Below, piece after piece: positions 23,526 to 30,450 of a stretch of DNA of 30,450 nucleotides. Every line of letters starts with the position of its first letter. Position 1 is the stretch's first letter. Location: the NCBI GenBank assembly GCA_965369635.1, contig CBDURC010000009.1, positions 1 to 30,450 on the forward strand. Reading direction: 5' to 3'. The stretch comes from UBA3071 sp965369635. GTDB taxonomy: Bacteria > Chloroflexota > Anaerolineae > UBA3071. Made by a program: the position numbers and the translations under genes. The notes below the pieces were generated by a model, which made no database searches, was not told where the DNA came from, and saw nothing but the letters and a program-made list of their open reading frames with translations.

Positions 23526-24760
23526 TCAGGGCTACAGTGGCCAGCCCCGCTTGGAGCGGGGCCAGCGACCATGAACTGGCAGTGCTGGAAGATCGTCACA
23601 GCAGCGGGGTGTACAGCAAGCGCCCTATGGTGATTGTGGGGGGGAGAGGGGCCAGGGTGTGGGATGCCCAAGGGCGGGCGTACATTGATTGCGTAGGCGG
23701 GCATGGGGTGGCGAATGTCGGCCATTGCCACCCAGCGATCGTAGAGGCTATACAGGAGCAGGCTGAGAGATTGATTACCTGCCAGGAAAGCTTCTACAAC
23801 GACCGGCGTGCGGAGTTACAGGCCGAGTTAGTGCGTATCGCTCCTCTGGGGCTGGAGCGAGTGTTTCTGTGCAACTCCGGCACGGAGGCGGTGGAGGGAG
23901 CCTTCAAGTTTGCCCGGCTGGTTACCGGACGCTCGGACATCGTCGCTGCCAAGAACAGTTTTCACGGCCGGACAATGGGGGCTCTCTCAGCCACCTGGAG
24001 GAAGGAATACCGTGAACCTTTCGGGCCCCTGGTGCCGGGTTTCAGCCATGTGCCCTACAACGATCTAGCGGCCATGGAAGAAGCCTTGCACCAAGACGTA
24101 GCTGCGGTCATCTTGGAGGTGGTGCAAGGTGAAGGAGGCGTTATTCTCGGGGATGGCGGCTACTTGCGGGGTGTACAGACGCTTTGCGGGGAGCGAGGAG
24201 CGCTTTTCATCCTGGACGAGGTGCAGACCGGCTTCGGGCGCACCGGTCGGATGTTCGCCTGCGAGCATCACGGGTTGGAGCCTGACCTGATGTGCCTGGC
24301 CAAAGGCATCGCCGGGGGCGTACCCATGGGGGCAATCATGATCCACCGGAGACTGCAAGAGCTTCCAAAGCGCGCTCATGGCTCCACCTTCGGGGGCAAC
24401 CCCCTGGCCTGCGCCGCCGCTTTGGCCACCATCCGTGCTGTGGAGGGAGAAGCCCTCCCGCAACGGGCAGCGGAGCTGGGAGCCCAGTTCCTCTCCCGCC
24501 TGCGCAATATCGACTCGCCCCTGGTCCGAGAGGTGCGAGGGCTGGGGCTGATGGTGGGCATCCAACTGAAGCGCCGGGCCGGGCCCTATCTGGCAGCGCT
24601 TATGGAGCGAGGCGTATTGGCCCTGTCGGCAGGACCGATCGTGATGCGCTTCCTGCCACCGCTGGTCATTGGCCGTGATGAGTTGGAAATCGTAGCCCAG
24701 ACGGTGGAAGAGGTACTGTCATCAGGAGTAAAGGACACGAAAAGGAACACGAAAAAATGA
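23522..24760 (+). CDS. lysJ: LysW-aminoadipate semialdehyde transaminase (ArgD family)
   Basis: PLP aminotransferase that converts the LysW-bound semialdehyde to LysW-lysine (or LysW-ornithine) using glutamate. The 412-residue protein has NSGTEAVEGAFKFAR for PLP phosphate binding, SFHGRTMGALSATW, ILDEVQTGFGRTG, and the PLP lysine K261 in CLAKGIAGGVPMGA. The ATG at 23522 overlaps the lysZ stop; a longer upstream frame runs antisense-free through lysZ and is not used. The C-terminal KDTKRNTKK is a lysine-rich extension of no known role. The stop overlaps the lysK start as ATGA. Confidence 0.94.
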   Translation: MIRATVASPAWSGASDHELAVLEDRHSSGVYSKRPMVIVGGRGARVWDAQGRAYIDCVGGHGVANVGHCHPAIVEAIQEQAERLITCQESFYNDRRAELQAELVRIAPLGLERVFLCNSGTEAVEGAFKFARLVTGRSDIVAAKNSFHGRTMGALSATWRKEYREPFGPLVPGFSHVPYNDLAAMEEALHQDVAAVILEVVQGEGGVILGDGGYLRGVQTLCGERGALFILDEVQTGFGRTGRMFACEHHGLEPDLMCLAKGIAGGVPMGAIMIHRRLQELPKRAHGSTFGGNPLACAAALATIRAVEGEALPQRAAELGAQFLSRLRNIDSPLVREVRGLGLMVGIQLKRRAGPYLAALMERGVLALSAGPIVMRFLPPLVIGRDELEIVAQTVEEVLSSGVKDTKRNTKK

Positions 24761-25794
24761 GAATGGATGAATTCGTGCTGCTGCGAGAGATGCTGGAGAT
24801 CTACAGCCCTTCGGGGAGGGAAGGAGAGATGGCGGCATACCTGGTGACGCAGATGAGAGCACTGGGCTTCCGCACCTACCAGGACCCTGTGGGCAACGCC
24901 ATCGGGGTGCTGGGCCATGGCGAGAAGGAAATCGTGCTGCTGGGGCACATGGACACCGTCGAGGGGTTCATTCCCGTTCACATGAAGGATGGCCGACTCT
25001 ATGGGCGAGGCGCGGTGGATGCCAAAGGGCCACTGGCTACCTTCATCTTGGCAGCAGCGCGGGTGGGGCCCCTGCCAGACAAGCGCATCGTGGTAGTGGG
25101 CGCGGTGGAGGAAGAGTCGAGTTCCAAGGGCGCTCGCTATCTCTTGGGCAGCTTCTCCCCCCAGATGACAGTCATTGGCGAGCCCAGTGGGTGGCAGCAC
25201 GTGACCCTAGCCTACAAAGGCCGCCTCGTGGTGACCTACCGCCTGGCCGCACCCATGCGGCATACCACGGCCCAGGGACCGTCGGCCTCGGAGCGGGCCG
25301 TCGAGTTCTGGAGGCGACTGACCGACTACACCGAACAGTTCAACCAGGGCGAGCGTTTTCGCTTCCACACCCTGGACCCCTCGCTGCACCGCATCTCCAC
25401 CCATAACGGCGGCTTCGAGGAGGAAGTCGCCATGAACATGACCCTGCGCATCCCTTTCGGCCTGGACGTGCCATCGCTGAAGCGCGAGATGCGAGAATGG
25501 GCCAACGGTGCTGCCGTCGGTTTCAGCGGAGAGGATGTGCCCTACAAAGCGGGCAAGAACAATCCGCTGGTGCGAGCTTTTCTCAGGGCCATCCGCACCA
25601 GGAACGGACGCCCGACCTTCAAACTGAAACTAGGCACCTCTGATATGAATACCGTCGGCCCGGTATGGGATTGCCCCATCGTGGCCTACGGGCCCGGCGA
25701 CTCCTCGCTCGATCACACGCCGGATGAGCACATCCAGGTGGAGGAGTTCATCAAAGCAATAAGCGTGATGGCGGAGGTGATACGCGACGCGTGA
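24757..25794 (+). CDS. lysK: LysW-lysine/ornithine hydrolase (M20 family)
   Basis: Metallopeptidase of the ArgE/DapE/LysK group that releases lysine (or ornithine) from LysW. The 345-residue protein is complete, with metal-ligand motifs LLGHMDTVEGF, GRGAVDAKGPLA, the Glu pair in VEEESSSKGAR, GEPSGW, and the last ligand in SSLDHTPDEHIQVEEF. It is translationally coupled to lysJ. Residues 193-345 are duplicated 1517 bp downstream with two base changes, so this is the intact copy and the downstream one a fragment. It closes the cluster from the 2-aminoadipate stage on; homocitrate synthase and the early enzymes are not in the window. Confidence 0.95.
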   Translation: MRMDEFVLLREMLEIYSPSGREGEMAAYLVTQMRALGFRTYQDPVGNAIGVLGHGEKEIVLLGHMDTVEGFIPVHMKDGRLYGRGAVDAKGPLATFILAAARVGPLPDKRIVVVGAVEEESSSKGARYLLGSFSPQMTVIGEPSGWQHVTLAYKGRLVVTYRLAAPMRHTTAQGPSASERAVEFWRRLTDYTEQFNQGERFRFHTLDPSLHRISTHNGGFEEEVAMNMTLRIPFGLDVPSLKREMREWANGAAVGFSGEDVPYKAGKNNPLVRAFLRAIRTRNGRPTFKLKLGTSDMNTVGPVWDCPIVAYGPGDSSLDHTPDEHIQVEEFIKAISVMAEVIRDA

Positions 25795-25798
25795 CGAG
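25333..25798 (+). repeat. 466-bp direct duplication, copy 1 (3' half of lysK)
   Basis: Identical to 26850-27315 except for A25754/G27271 and G25776/A27293. It begins exactly at lysK codon 193. Homology resumes after a 26-nt gap for another 11 bp or so (25799-25809 with 27342-27352). Confidence 0.97.
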
Positions 25799-25843
25799 TG
25801 AAACGCGACAAGTAAGAATTAGGTCTACGATGTTTTTTGGGCG

Positions 25844-25968
25844 GCACAACCCTGCATGCAGTGGACGGGGCTGCGCCCCGCGTTCAAGCAGCGCGATCTT
25901 ATGCGATTGGTTACAAGCCAAGCCGCGTTAGGGCTGCCAACGCCCCGCCACTGATGCTCCCGTTATGC
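25844..25968 (+). other. Integron attC recombination site
   Basis: R'' GCACAAC (25844-25850) and R' GTTATGC (25962-25968) bracket an inverted repeat. 25854-25871 (GCATGCAGTGGACGGGGC) pairs with 25942-25957 (GCCCCGCCACTGATGC) over 16 bp, leaving two unpaired bases, G25858 and A25865, on the left arm. Unpaired extrahelical bases on this arm, an unpaired central spacer (CCT opposite TCCC), conserved outer boxes and a variable loop of about 70 nt are the defining structure of attC sites. The total of 125 bp is like the long sites of chromosomal integrons. No integrase is in the window. Confidence 0.78.
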
Positions 25969-25980
25969 GGAGAAAAACAC

Positions 25981-26952
25981 ATGAACTGTCAAACCTTAAG
26001 AACCAGTGAACTTGAAGTTGTCATCGGAAACAATCAACAAGGTAGTGATGACCACAAAGCACATCGATCAGGTTACAATGGCATCTGGTCCCTAACCAGC
26101 ATACACTCCAAAACAAACTGCTTCCTGCCGAATTACGCTGGGCTAAACCTCGAACACTTGATGGATGGTTTGTTCGCTACCGAAAAAGGTGGGGATTGGC
26201 TTGAGCCAAGAAATTCTCCAATGCAACTGGAGCGTATTTCAGACAACGCTGTAATGATGACCCAGACCAATACACCACTAACACATGTTGACTCAATGAC
26301 CATTTTTGAAGTCAAGGAGCCGCATATCATCGATTTCTCCTTCACCGCAAGATTCAACAGCCCGGTTAGGCAAGGAAAGCAATTTGGATTCTTCTGGGCA
26401 AGTTACATAAATGCACCTGACTCTCCAGAGCTCTACTTCGTAGATAGAGACATGTATTGGAATTGTCTTAGCCCTGACAAACATGGCAAAGGTGGAGCCA
26501 ACACTGTCTGTCACAGTTCAATTGTCGAACCTTCATTTGGCAGCTCAACAGCTACTACTCTTGCGCATTCGTTCAGTGATCGCAGATTTCATATTCCGCT
26601 GATGTTTGGCAGGCCTGGAGACGGAAGGATGTTATTCCTGCAGATGTTCGATCAAACATCCTCCATCAGATTGACAATGTCTCCCAGTGGAGGAGGGCGC
26701 AATGATGATCTTAAGCTGTTTAATCCTGCTTGGGATTACCAATTCATCATCGATGAAGCTGAAGTAGGTGTTGAATACAGAATGAGCAGTCGTGTTATCT
26801 ATAAACCATATGTATGTAGATCTGAAGTGCTTGACTTGTTCAATGAATGGAACAGTTCAACCAGGGCGAGCGTTTTCGCTTCCACACCCTGGACCCCTCG
26901 CTGCACCGCATCTCCACCCATAACGGCGGCTTCGAGGAGGAAGTCGCCATGA
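25981..26952 (+). pseudogene. Integron-cassette ORF, 3' end replaced by lysK sequence
   Basis: Hypothetical protein that I do not recognise. The native part runs from ATG 25981 to about 26849 (some 290 residues, MNCQTLRTSELEVVIGNN onward). After that the frame reads lysK sequence out of phase and stops at 26952. The start lies 12 nt after the attC R' box with GGAG at 25969-25972, exactly as in integron cassettes. The base composition is much more AT-rich than all neighbours and codon use differs, indicating transfer. No signal peptide, membrane segment or catalytic motif is evident; SLTSIHSKTNCFLPNYAGLN, GFFWASYINAPDSPELYF and NPAWDYQFIIDE look like a globular domain. It may have lost only a short C terminus. 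No second attC follows. Confidence 0.7.
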
Positions 26953-27311
26953 ACATGACCCTGCGCATCCCTTTCGGCCTGGACGTGCCATCGCTGAAGC
27001 GCGAGATGCGAGAATGGGCCAACGGTGCTGCCGTCGGTTTCAGCGGAGAGGATGTGCCCTACAAAGCGGGCAAGAACAATCCGCTGGTGCGAGCTTTTCT
27101 CAGGGCCATCCGCACCAGGAACGGACGCCCGACCTTCAAACTGAAACTAGGCACCTCTGATATGAATACCGTCGGCCCGGTATGGGATTGCCCCATCGTG
27201 GCCTACGGGCCCGGCGACTCCTCGCTCGATCACACGCCGGATGAGCACATCCAGGTGGAGGAGTTCATCAGAGCAATAAGCGTGATGGCGGAAGTGATAC
27301 GCGACGCGTGA
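26850..27311 (+). pseudogene. Truncated duplicate of lysK (C-terminal half)
   Basis: Encodes residues 193-345 of LysK, nearly identical to the intact gene (K to R at one position near the C terminus). The junction chances to place an ATG (26847-26849) directly before codon 193, so a 154-residue frame is open. It lacks the N-terminal metal ligands and has no clear ribosome binding site, so it should not make an active hydrolase. Confidence 0.93.
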
Positions 27312-27315
27312 CGAG
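26850..27315 (+). repeat. 466-bp direct duplication, copy 2
   Basis: Second copy of 25333-25798. Downstream, GACGAG is followed by one 27-bp repeat unit that copy 1 lacks, then by TGAAACGCGAC as in copy 1. Confidence 0.97.
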
Positions 27316-27342
27316 CCAGCCAATGGAGCCGATAGAACCGAT
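27316..27342 (-). repeat. 27-bp repeat, reverse orientation, polymorphic between lysK copies
   Basis: On the plus strand it reads CCAGCCAAT, GGAGCCGAT, AGAACCGAT. It separates GACGAG from GAAACGCGAC. At the equivalent place in copy 1 (25798-25800) these are joined by a single T. This is the only unit whose free end is CTGG rather than CTGA. Confidence 0.93.
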
Positions 27343-27383
27343 GAAACGCGACGAGTGTTGCGCCATACCGGTCATCGTCACAT

Positions 27384-27412
27384 TTGACAATTGTACGAAG
27401 ATGTGATACCAT
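27384..27412 (+). promoter_or_regulatory. Promoter of the SAM-riboswitch operon
   Basis: TTGACA at 27384-27389 and TACCAT at 27407-27412, 17 bp apart, with an extended -10 TG at 27404-27405. The start would be near 27419, about 25 nt before the riboswitch aptamer. Confidence 0.7.
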
Positions 27413-27443
27413 CTGTGCTCAAATCGAATACTGTAGTAGCATT

Positions 27444-27652
27444 CTTATCCAGAGAGGTGGAGGGACCGGCCCTGTGAAGCCTCGGCAACCAAGGTAGTCT
27501 GGCTAGTCGGGCAGTCTGGTTGGTCGTTTGGTCTGATTGTCGAACTGAGCGGCCACACGACCGAGAGACTGAGTAGCTAGCAGCTAGACATGGTGCCAAT
27601 TCCGGCAGATCCTTTGCAGTCCGTAGGGAGTGCAGGATCTGAAAGATGAGGG
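27444..27652 (+). ncRNA. SAM-I (S-box) riboswitch with an expanded P3 arm
   Basis: The conserved core is clear: CTTATCCAGAGAGGTGGAGG, then GACCGGCCCTGTGAAGCC, TCGGCAACC, and later GGTGCCAATTCCGGCAGATC and GAAAGATGAGG. P1 forms from CTTATC (27444-27449) and GATGAG (27645-27650); a further stem forms from CAGATCCT and AGGATCTG. Between TCGGCAACC and GGTGCC lie about 100 nt that fold into one long imperfect P3 hairpin, much longer than usual. It controls the transsulfuration-type gene and probably the aspartate kinase downstream, switching them off when SAM is abundant. Confidence 0.95.
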
Positions 27653-27736
27653 AAGTCAATGCAAAGACGCCGACTGCCTCTTCATCAGGCGACCAGCTAG
27701 AGAAGGGGCAGTTCCCATTTCTGGCCATGGCTGGCG

Positions 27737-27773
27737 AGTCGCTTCTCTGGACGAGGGAAGCGGCTTTCTTTTT
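27737..27773 (+). terminator. Riboswitch-controlled terminator
   Basis: The stem AGTCGCTTC (27737-27745) with GAAGCGGCT (27757-27765) is followed by TTCTTTTT. It lies 29 nt before the start of the next gene. TCATC (27682-27686) could pair with the P1 3' strand GATGA as part of an antiterminator, the usual S-box logic. Confidence 0.8.
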
Positions 27774-27801
27774 GTGTTCGGCAACCTACAGGAGGTGGCC
27801 C

Positions 27802-29058
27802 ATGCACGGCTCAGACCCAACTACAGAGCCCACATCAGCCGATGGAGCCGATGGAGCCGATGGAACCGATAGAACGGAGAGGTTCTCAACAAAGGCTATA
27901 CACGCTGGCAGCAGGAGAGTCAAGCCCTTTTATGCCCTGACGATGCCGATCGTCCAGACAGCTCTTTTCACCTTCCGCGACACGGCAGATATGGTCGCCT
28001 TCCAACGCGAGGTCCTCGAGAGCAGGCCGTCTGAGCGGCAGGAATATGGGCGTTATGGGAACCCCACCCAACATGCCGTGGAGCGCAAGCTGGCACAACT
28101 GGATGGTGGCGAGGCAGCATTGCTGTTCTCCACCGGGATGTGCGCTATCACCACCACGTTGCTGACCTTGCTTTCTGCTGGTGATCACATGATTATGACC
28201 AGCGACTGCTATCGGCGCACGCGGCAATTCTGCCTGTCCTTTCTGGGCCGCTTTGGTGTCGAGGTCACCATCGTCTCGCCAGGCGACTACGCTGCCATGG
28301 AAGCTGCGGTCCGCGACTCCTCGAGGCTGTTCTTTTCCGAATCGCCCACAAACCCTTATCTGCGTGTCCTCGACCTGCCTCGGGTGATGGACATCAGCAA
28401 GCGGCACGGTCTGCGGCTGATTGTGGACAGCACCCTGGCCACGCCTTACAACCAGCAACCCTTAGAGTTCGGGGCAGACTTGGTGATCCACAGCGCCACC
28501 AAGTACATGAGCGGCCACAATGACCTGCTGGCCGGAGCAGTGGTGGGCTCTCGGGATCTGTTGACGCAGATCGAGGAAAGCCGTGGCATTATAGGTGGCA
28601 TTCTTGACCCACACGCCGCCTATCTACTGCTGCGCGGTCTGAAAACGCTGGGGCTGCGCATGGAACGCCACAACCAGAGTGGCATGGAGATAGCCACTTT
28701 CCTGGAGCGCCATCCCAAAGTCCGACGCGTGTATTATCCAGGACTGCCCAGTCACCCCGACCACTCTATTGCCCGGGAGCAGATGAGAGGCTTCGGCGGC
28801 ATGGTGAGCTTCGAGATCAAAGGTGATTTGGATACAGCCAGCGCCGTCATTGACAACCTGCGTATCCCCTACATCGGCCCCAGCTTCGGGGGAACAGAGA
28901 GCCTAGTTGAGCAGCCGGCCCTCCAGTCCTACTTCGAACTGCCTACCGAACAGCGGCTTGCCCTGGGCATCCGCAACGAACTGATCCGATACGGCGTGGG
29001 TCTGGAAGACGCCGACGATCTGATTGCCGATCTGCAGCAGGCGCTGGCAAGGATTTGA
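27802..29058 (+). CDS. Cystathionine gamma-synthase-like PLP enzyme
   Basis: Member of the Cys/Met metabolism PLP family, probably joining an activated homoserine to cysteine (cystathionine gamma-synthase) or sulfide in methionine synthesis. The 418-residue protein has YGRYGNPTQHAVERKL, LLFSTGMCAITTTLL, SDCYRRTRQF, FFSESPTNPYLRV, and the PLP lysine K234 in HSATKYMSGHND. SDCYRRTR and ESPTNPYLRV resemble plant-type cystathionine gamma-synthases. Regulation by the SAM riboswitch supports a methionine role. Start is ATG 27802 with GGAGGTGG. Residues 12-25 (SADGADGADGTDRT) are encoded by the 27-bp repeat in reverse orientation and precede the conserved start FSTKAIHAG. The exact substrate cannot be decided from sequence. 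Confidence 0.88.
   Translation: MHGSDPTTEPTSADGADGADGTDRTERFSTKAIHAGSRRVKPFYALTMPIVQTALFTFRDTADMVAFQREVLESRPSERQEYGRYGNPTQHAVERKLAQLDGGEAALLFSTGMCAITTTLLTLLSAGDHMIMTSDCYRRTRQFCLSFLGRFGVEVTIVSPGDYAAMEAAVRDSSRLFFSESPTNPYLRVLDLPRVMDISKRHGLRLIVDSTLATPYNQQPLEFGADLVIHSATKYMSGHNDLLAGAVVGSRDLLTQIEESRGIIGGILDPHAAYLLLRGLKTLGLRMERHNQSGMEIATFLERHPKVRRVYYPGLPSHPDHSIAREQMRGFGGMVSFEIKGDLDTASAVIDNLRIPYIGPSFGGTESLVEQPALQSYFELPTEQRLALGIRNELIRYGVGLEDADDLIADLQQALARI
27835..27878 (-). repeat. 27-bp repeat family, reverse, in the 5' end of the cystathionine synthase gene
   Basis: On the plus strand: TCAGCCGAT, GGAGCCGAT, GGAGCCGAT, GGAACCGAT, then a degraded AGAACGGA. That is one 27-bp unit plus one or two extra 9-mers, showing that the 9-mer is the elementary period. 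Translated as SADGADGADGTDRT. Confidence 0.88.
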
Positions 29059-29074
29059 TCCAAGGAGACTCATC

Positions 29075-30450
29075 ATGCTGGTCATGAAATTCGGAGGAAC
29101 TTCCGTGGGCGATGCTCAGCGGATCGCGGCGGTGGCCGAGATGGTAGGTGGCAACGAGAACAGAACCGTGGTCGTTGTTTCGGCCATGAGGGGGGCGACC
29201 GACAGCCTCATCAAAGCCGCCCGCGCCGCTGCGCAAGGACATGACATAGTCTATCGGGCCATCATAACAAAGCTCCTGGACCGCCATCTTGAAACTGCGG
29301 ACAAGCTGCTGGTCGAGAGCGTTGAAAGACTGCATCTGGCAGGTTTCATCGAGGACCGGCTAAATGATCTCGCGCGACTTTGCCGTAGCATTGCCGTGAT
29401 GGGGGAGTTGACCGCGCGCGGCTCGGATGCCGTCGCTTCCATCGGCGAAGAACTCTCGGCGCACATACTGGCGGCTACGTTGCGAGACCGTGGCACCCGC
29501 GCCCAGGCCATCAGCGCAACCGAGTTGATCGTCACCGACGATAGCTTCGGTGCCGCCAATCCACTGATGGATGCCACCGCGAGCCGGGTGCGCGAACGTC
29601 TCATCCCGCTACTCGGACACGGCGTAACGCCTGTGGTCACGGGGTATGTCGCCTCCACCGTCGATGGTGTGACCACCACCCTGGGGCGGGGCGGCAGTGA
29701 TTATAGCGCTGCCATCCTGGGCGCTTGCCTGGACGCTGATGAGGTCTGGATCTGGACGGATGTGGACGGCATCCTCACCGCCGACCCCAACATCGTACAA
29801 GAGGCCCAGACGCTGACCGAACTATCGTACGACGAGGCAGCAGCGCTGGCCTATTTCGGCGCTGACGTTCTGCATCCCAAGACGATCAAGCCGGTGGTGG
29901 AGAAGGGGATCCCCCTGCGCATCGTCAACAGCTTCAACCCGTCTCACCCCGGCACGCTCATCGTGAAGAAGCCCAGTTCCGATCGGCAGACCGTGCCGGC
30001 CATAATCTCCACTACCAACTTGTGTCTCATCAGTGTGGCCGGGAAAGGAGAGACCTGGACGCCACAGGTCGCCGCTCGTGCCTTGCACCGACTTGCCGAG
30101 AGCGGAGTGGACGTTCTGATGTTCTCGCAATCCTTCTCCGAGCACAGCCTCAACCTGGTGATCCGCGACCTGGACCAGGCGCACTGTCTGCGGGTGCTGC
30201 GACGGGAGTTCGACGCTGACCTTAGGCTGGGACAGCTCTCGCATCTTGATGCGCAAGGACAGGTTGGAACCGTCTCCGTAGTGGGCGCACCGGGCCGGGA
30301 CGGAGCGAGCATTGTCCCACTCGCTTTTGCTGCGCTCGGCAGGGCGGGCACGCGGGTGATATCTGTGGCCCAGGCATCTTCGGAGTACAATGTTTCCTTC
30401 GTCATCTCCGCGGACGATGTCGAAGATACGGTGAGATCTATACACCGTGA
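29075..30450 (+). CDS. Aspartate kinase (3' end beyond the window)
   Basis: First enzyme of the aspartate family pathway, making aspartyl phosphate. The frame is open for 458 codons to the window edge without a stop, close to the full length of a monofunctional enzyme. Motifs are MKFGGTSVGDAQRIAAVAEM at the N terminus, GELTARGSDAVAS, TTTLGRGGSDYSAAIL, WTDVDGILTADP and FGADVLHPKTIKPV. Two ACT-type regulatory segments follow from about residue 310 (LCLISVAGKGE, then VGTVSVVGAPGRDGA). Start is ATG with AAGGAGA, 16 nt after the cystathionine synthase stop, so both should share the SAM-controlled transcript. As lysine here comes from aminoadipate, this kinase should supply methionine and threonine. 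Confidence 0.94.
   Translation, partial: MLVMKFGGTSVGDAQRIAAVAEMVGGNENRTVVVVSAMRGATDSLIKAARAAAQGHDIVYRAIITKLLDRHLETADKLLVESVERLHLAGFIEDRLNDLARLCRSIAVMGELTARGSDAVASIGEELSAHILAATLRDRGTRAQAISATELIVTDDSFGAANPLMDATASRVRERLIPLLGHGVTPVVTGYVASTVDGVTTTLGRGGSDYSAAILGACLDADEVWIWTDVDGILTADPNIVQEAQTLTELSYDEAAALAYFGADVLHPKTIKPVVEKGIPLRIVNSFNPSHPGTLIVKKPSSDRQTVPAIISTTNLCLISVAGKGETWTPQVAARALHRLAESGVDVLMFSQSFSEHSLNLVIRDLDQAHCLRVLRREFDADLRLGQLSHLDAQGQVGTVSVVGAPGRDGASIVPLAFAALGRAGTRVISVAQASSEYNVSFVISADDVEDTVRSIHR

Noticed and set aside
26847..27311. A separate short M20 hydrolase gene
   Set aside because: It is an exact duplicate of the lysK 3' half lacking N-terminal metal ligands and a ribosome binding site; the ATG arises by chance at the junction.

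Overview
The window is high-GC bacterial DNA packed with biosynthetic operons on the plus strand. I infer a member of the Chloroflexota, probably Anaerolineae-like. The reasons are the LysW carrier-protein route for lysine, a very large secreted protein with Pro/Thr linkers and a C-terminal YLPLVLR motif followed by a membrane anchor, T-box and SAM-I leaders, and abundant short tandem repeats. The phylum is an inference; no rRNA or other marker gene is present.

Layout. 1-3467: gcvH, gcvPA and gcvPB of the glycine cleavage system (gcvT presumably lies upstream). 3493-9735: a 2080-residue multidomain exoprotein with two propeller-like regions. 9762-10538: an IS1-family element with a single-ORF transposase. 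10643-19296: a complete histidine operon (hisZ, G, D, C, B, H, A, F, IE; only histidinol-phosphate phosphatase is absent) behind a consensus promoter and a leader that looks like a histidine T-box. 19408-25794: a promoter, a structured leader with an intrinsic terminator, then lysW, two tandem lysX/argX-type ligases, lysY, lysZ, lysJ and lysK, a carrier-protein pathway that probably makes both lysine and arginine. 25799-27315: an AT-richer insert holding an integron attC site and a cassette ORF, bounded by a 466-bp duplication of the 3' half of lysK. 27384-30450: promoter, SAM-I riboswitch, terminator, a cystathionine gamma-synthase-like gene and a nearly complete aspartate kinase.

The most unusual signal is a 27-bp repeat made of three 9-mers (ATCGGTTCT, ATCGGCTCC, ATCGGCTGR). 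It occurs singly or in arrays at ten sites, both between genes and inside them. It forms the linker of HisIE, a loop insertion in HisC, the C-terminal tails of HisG, HisD and HisC, and an N-terminal stretch of the cystathionine synthase. The two lysK copies differ by one unit of this repeat, so a single gain or loss event can be read directly. A second family of 7-bp tandem repeats sits between genes.

Together the genes cover glycine/one-carbon metabolism and His, Lys/Arg and Met/Thr synthesis, with each amino-acid operon apparently under its own RNA leader. Because lysine is made through aminoadipate, the aspartate kinase should serve only Met and Thr, which fits its position behind a SAM riboswitch.
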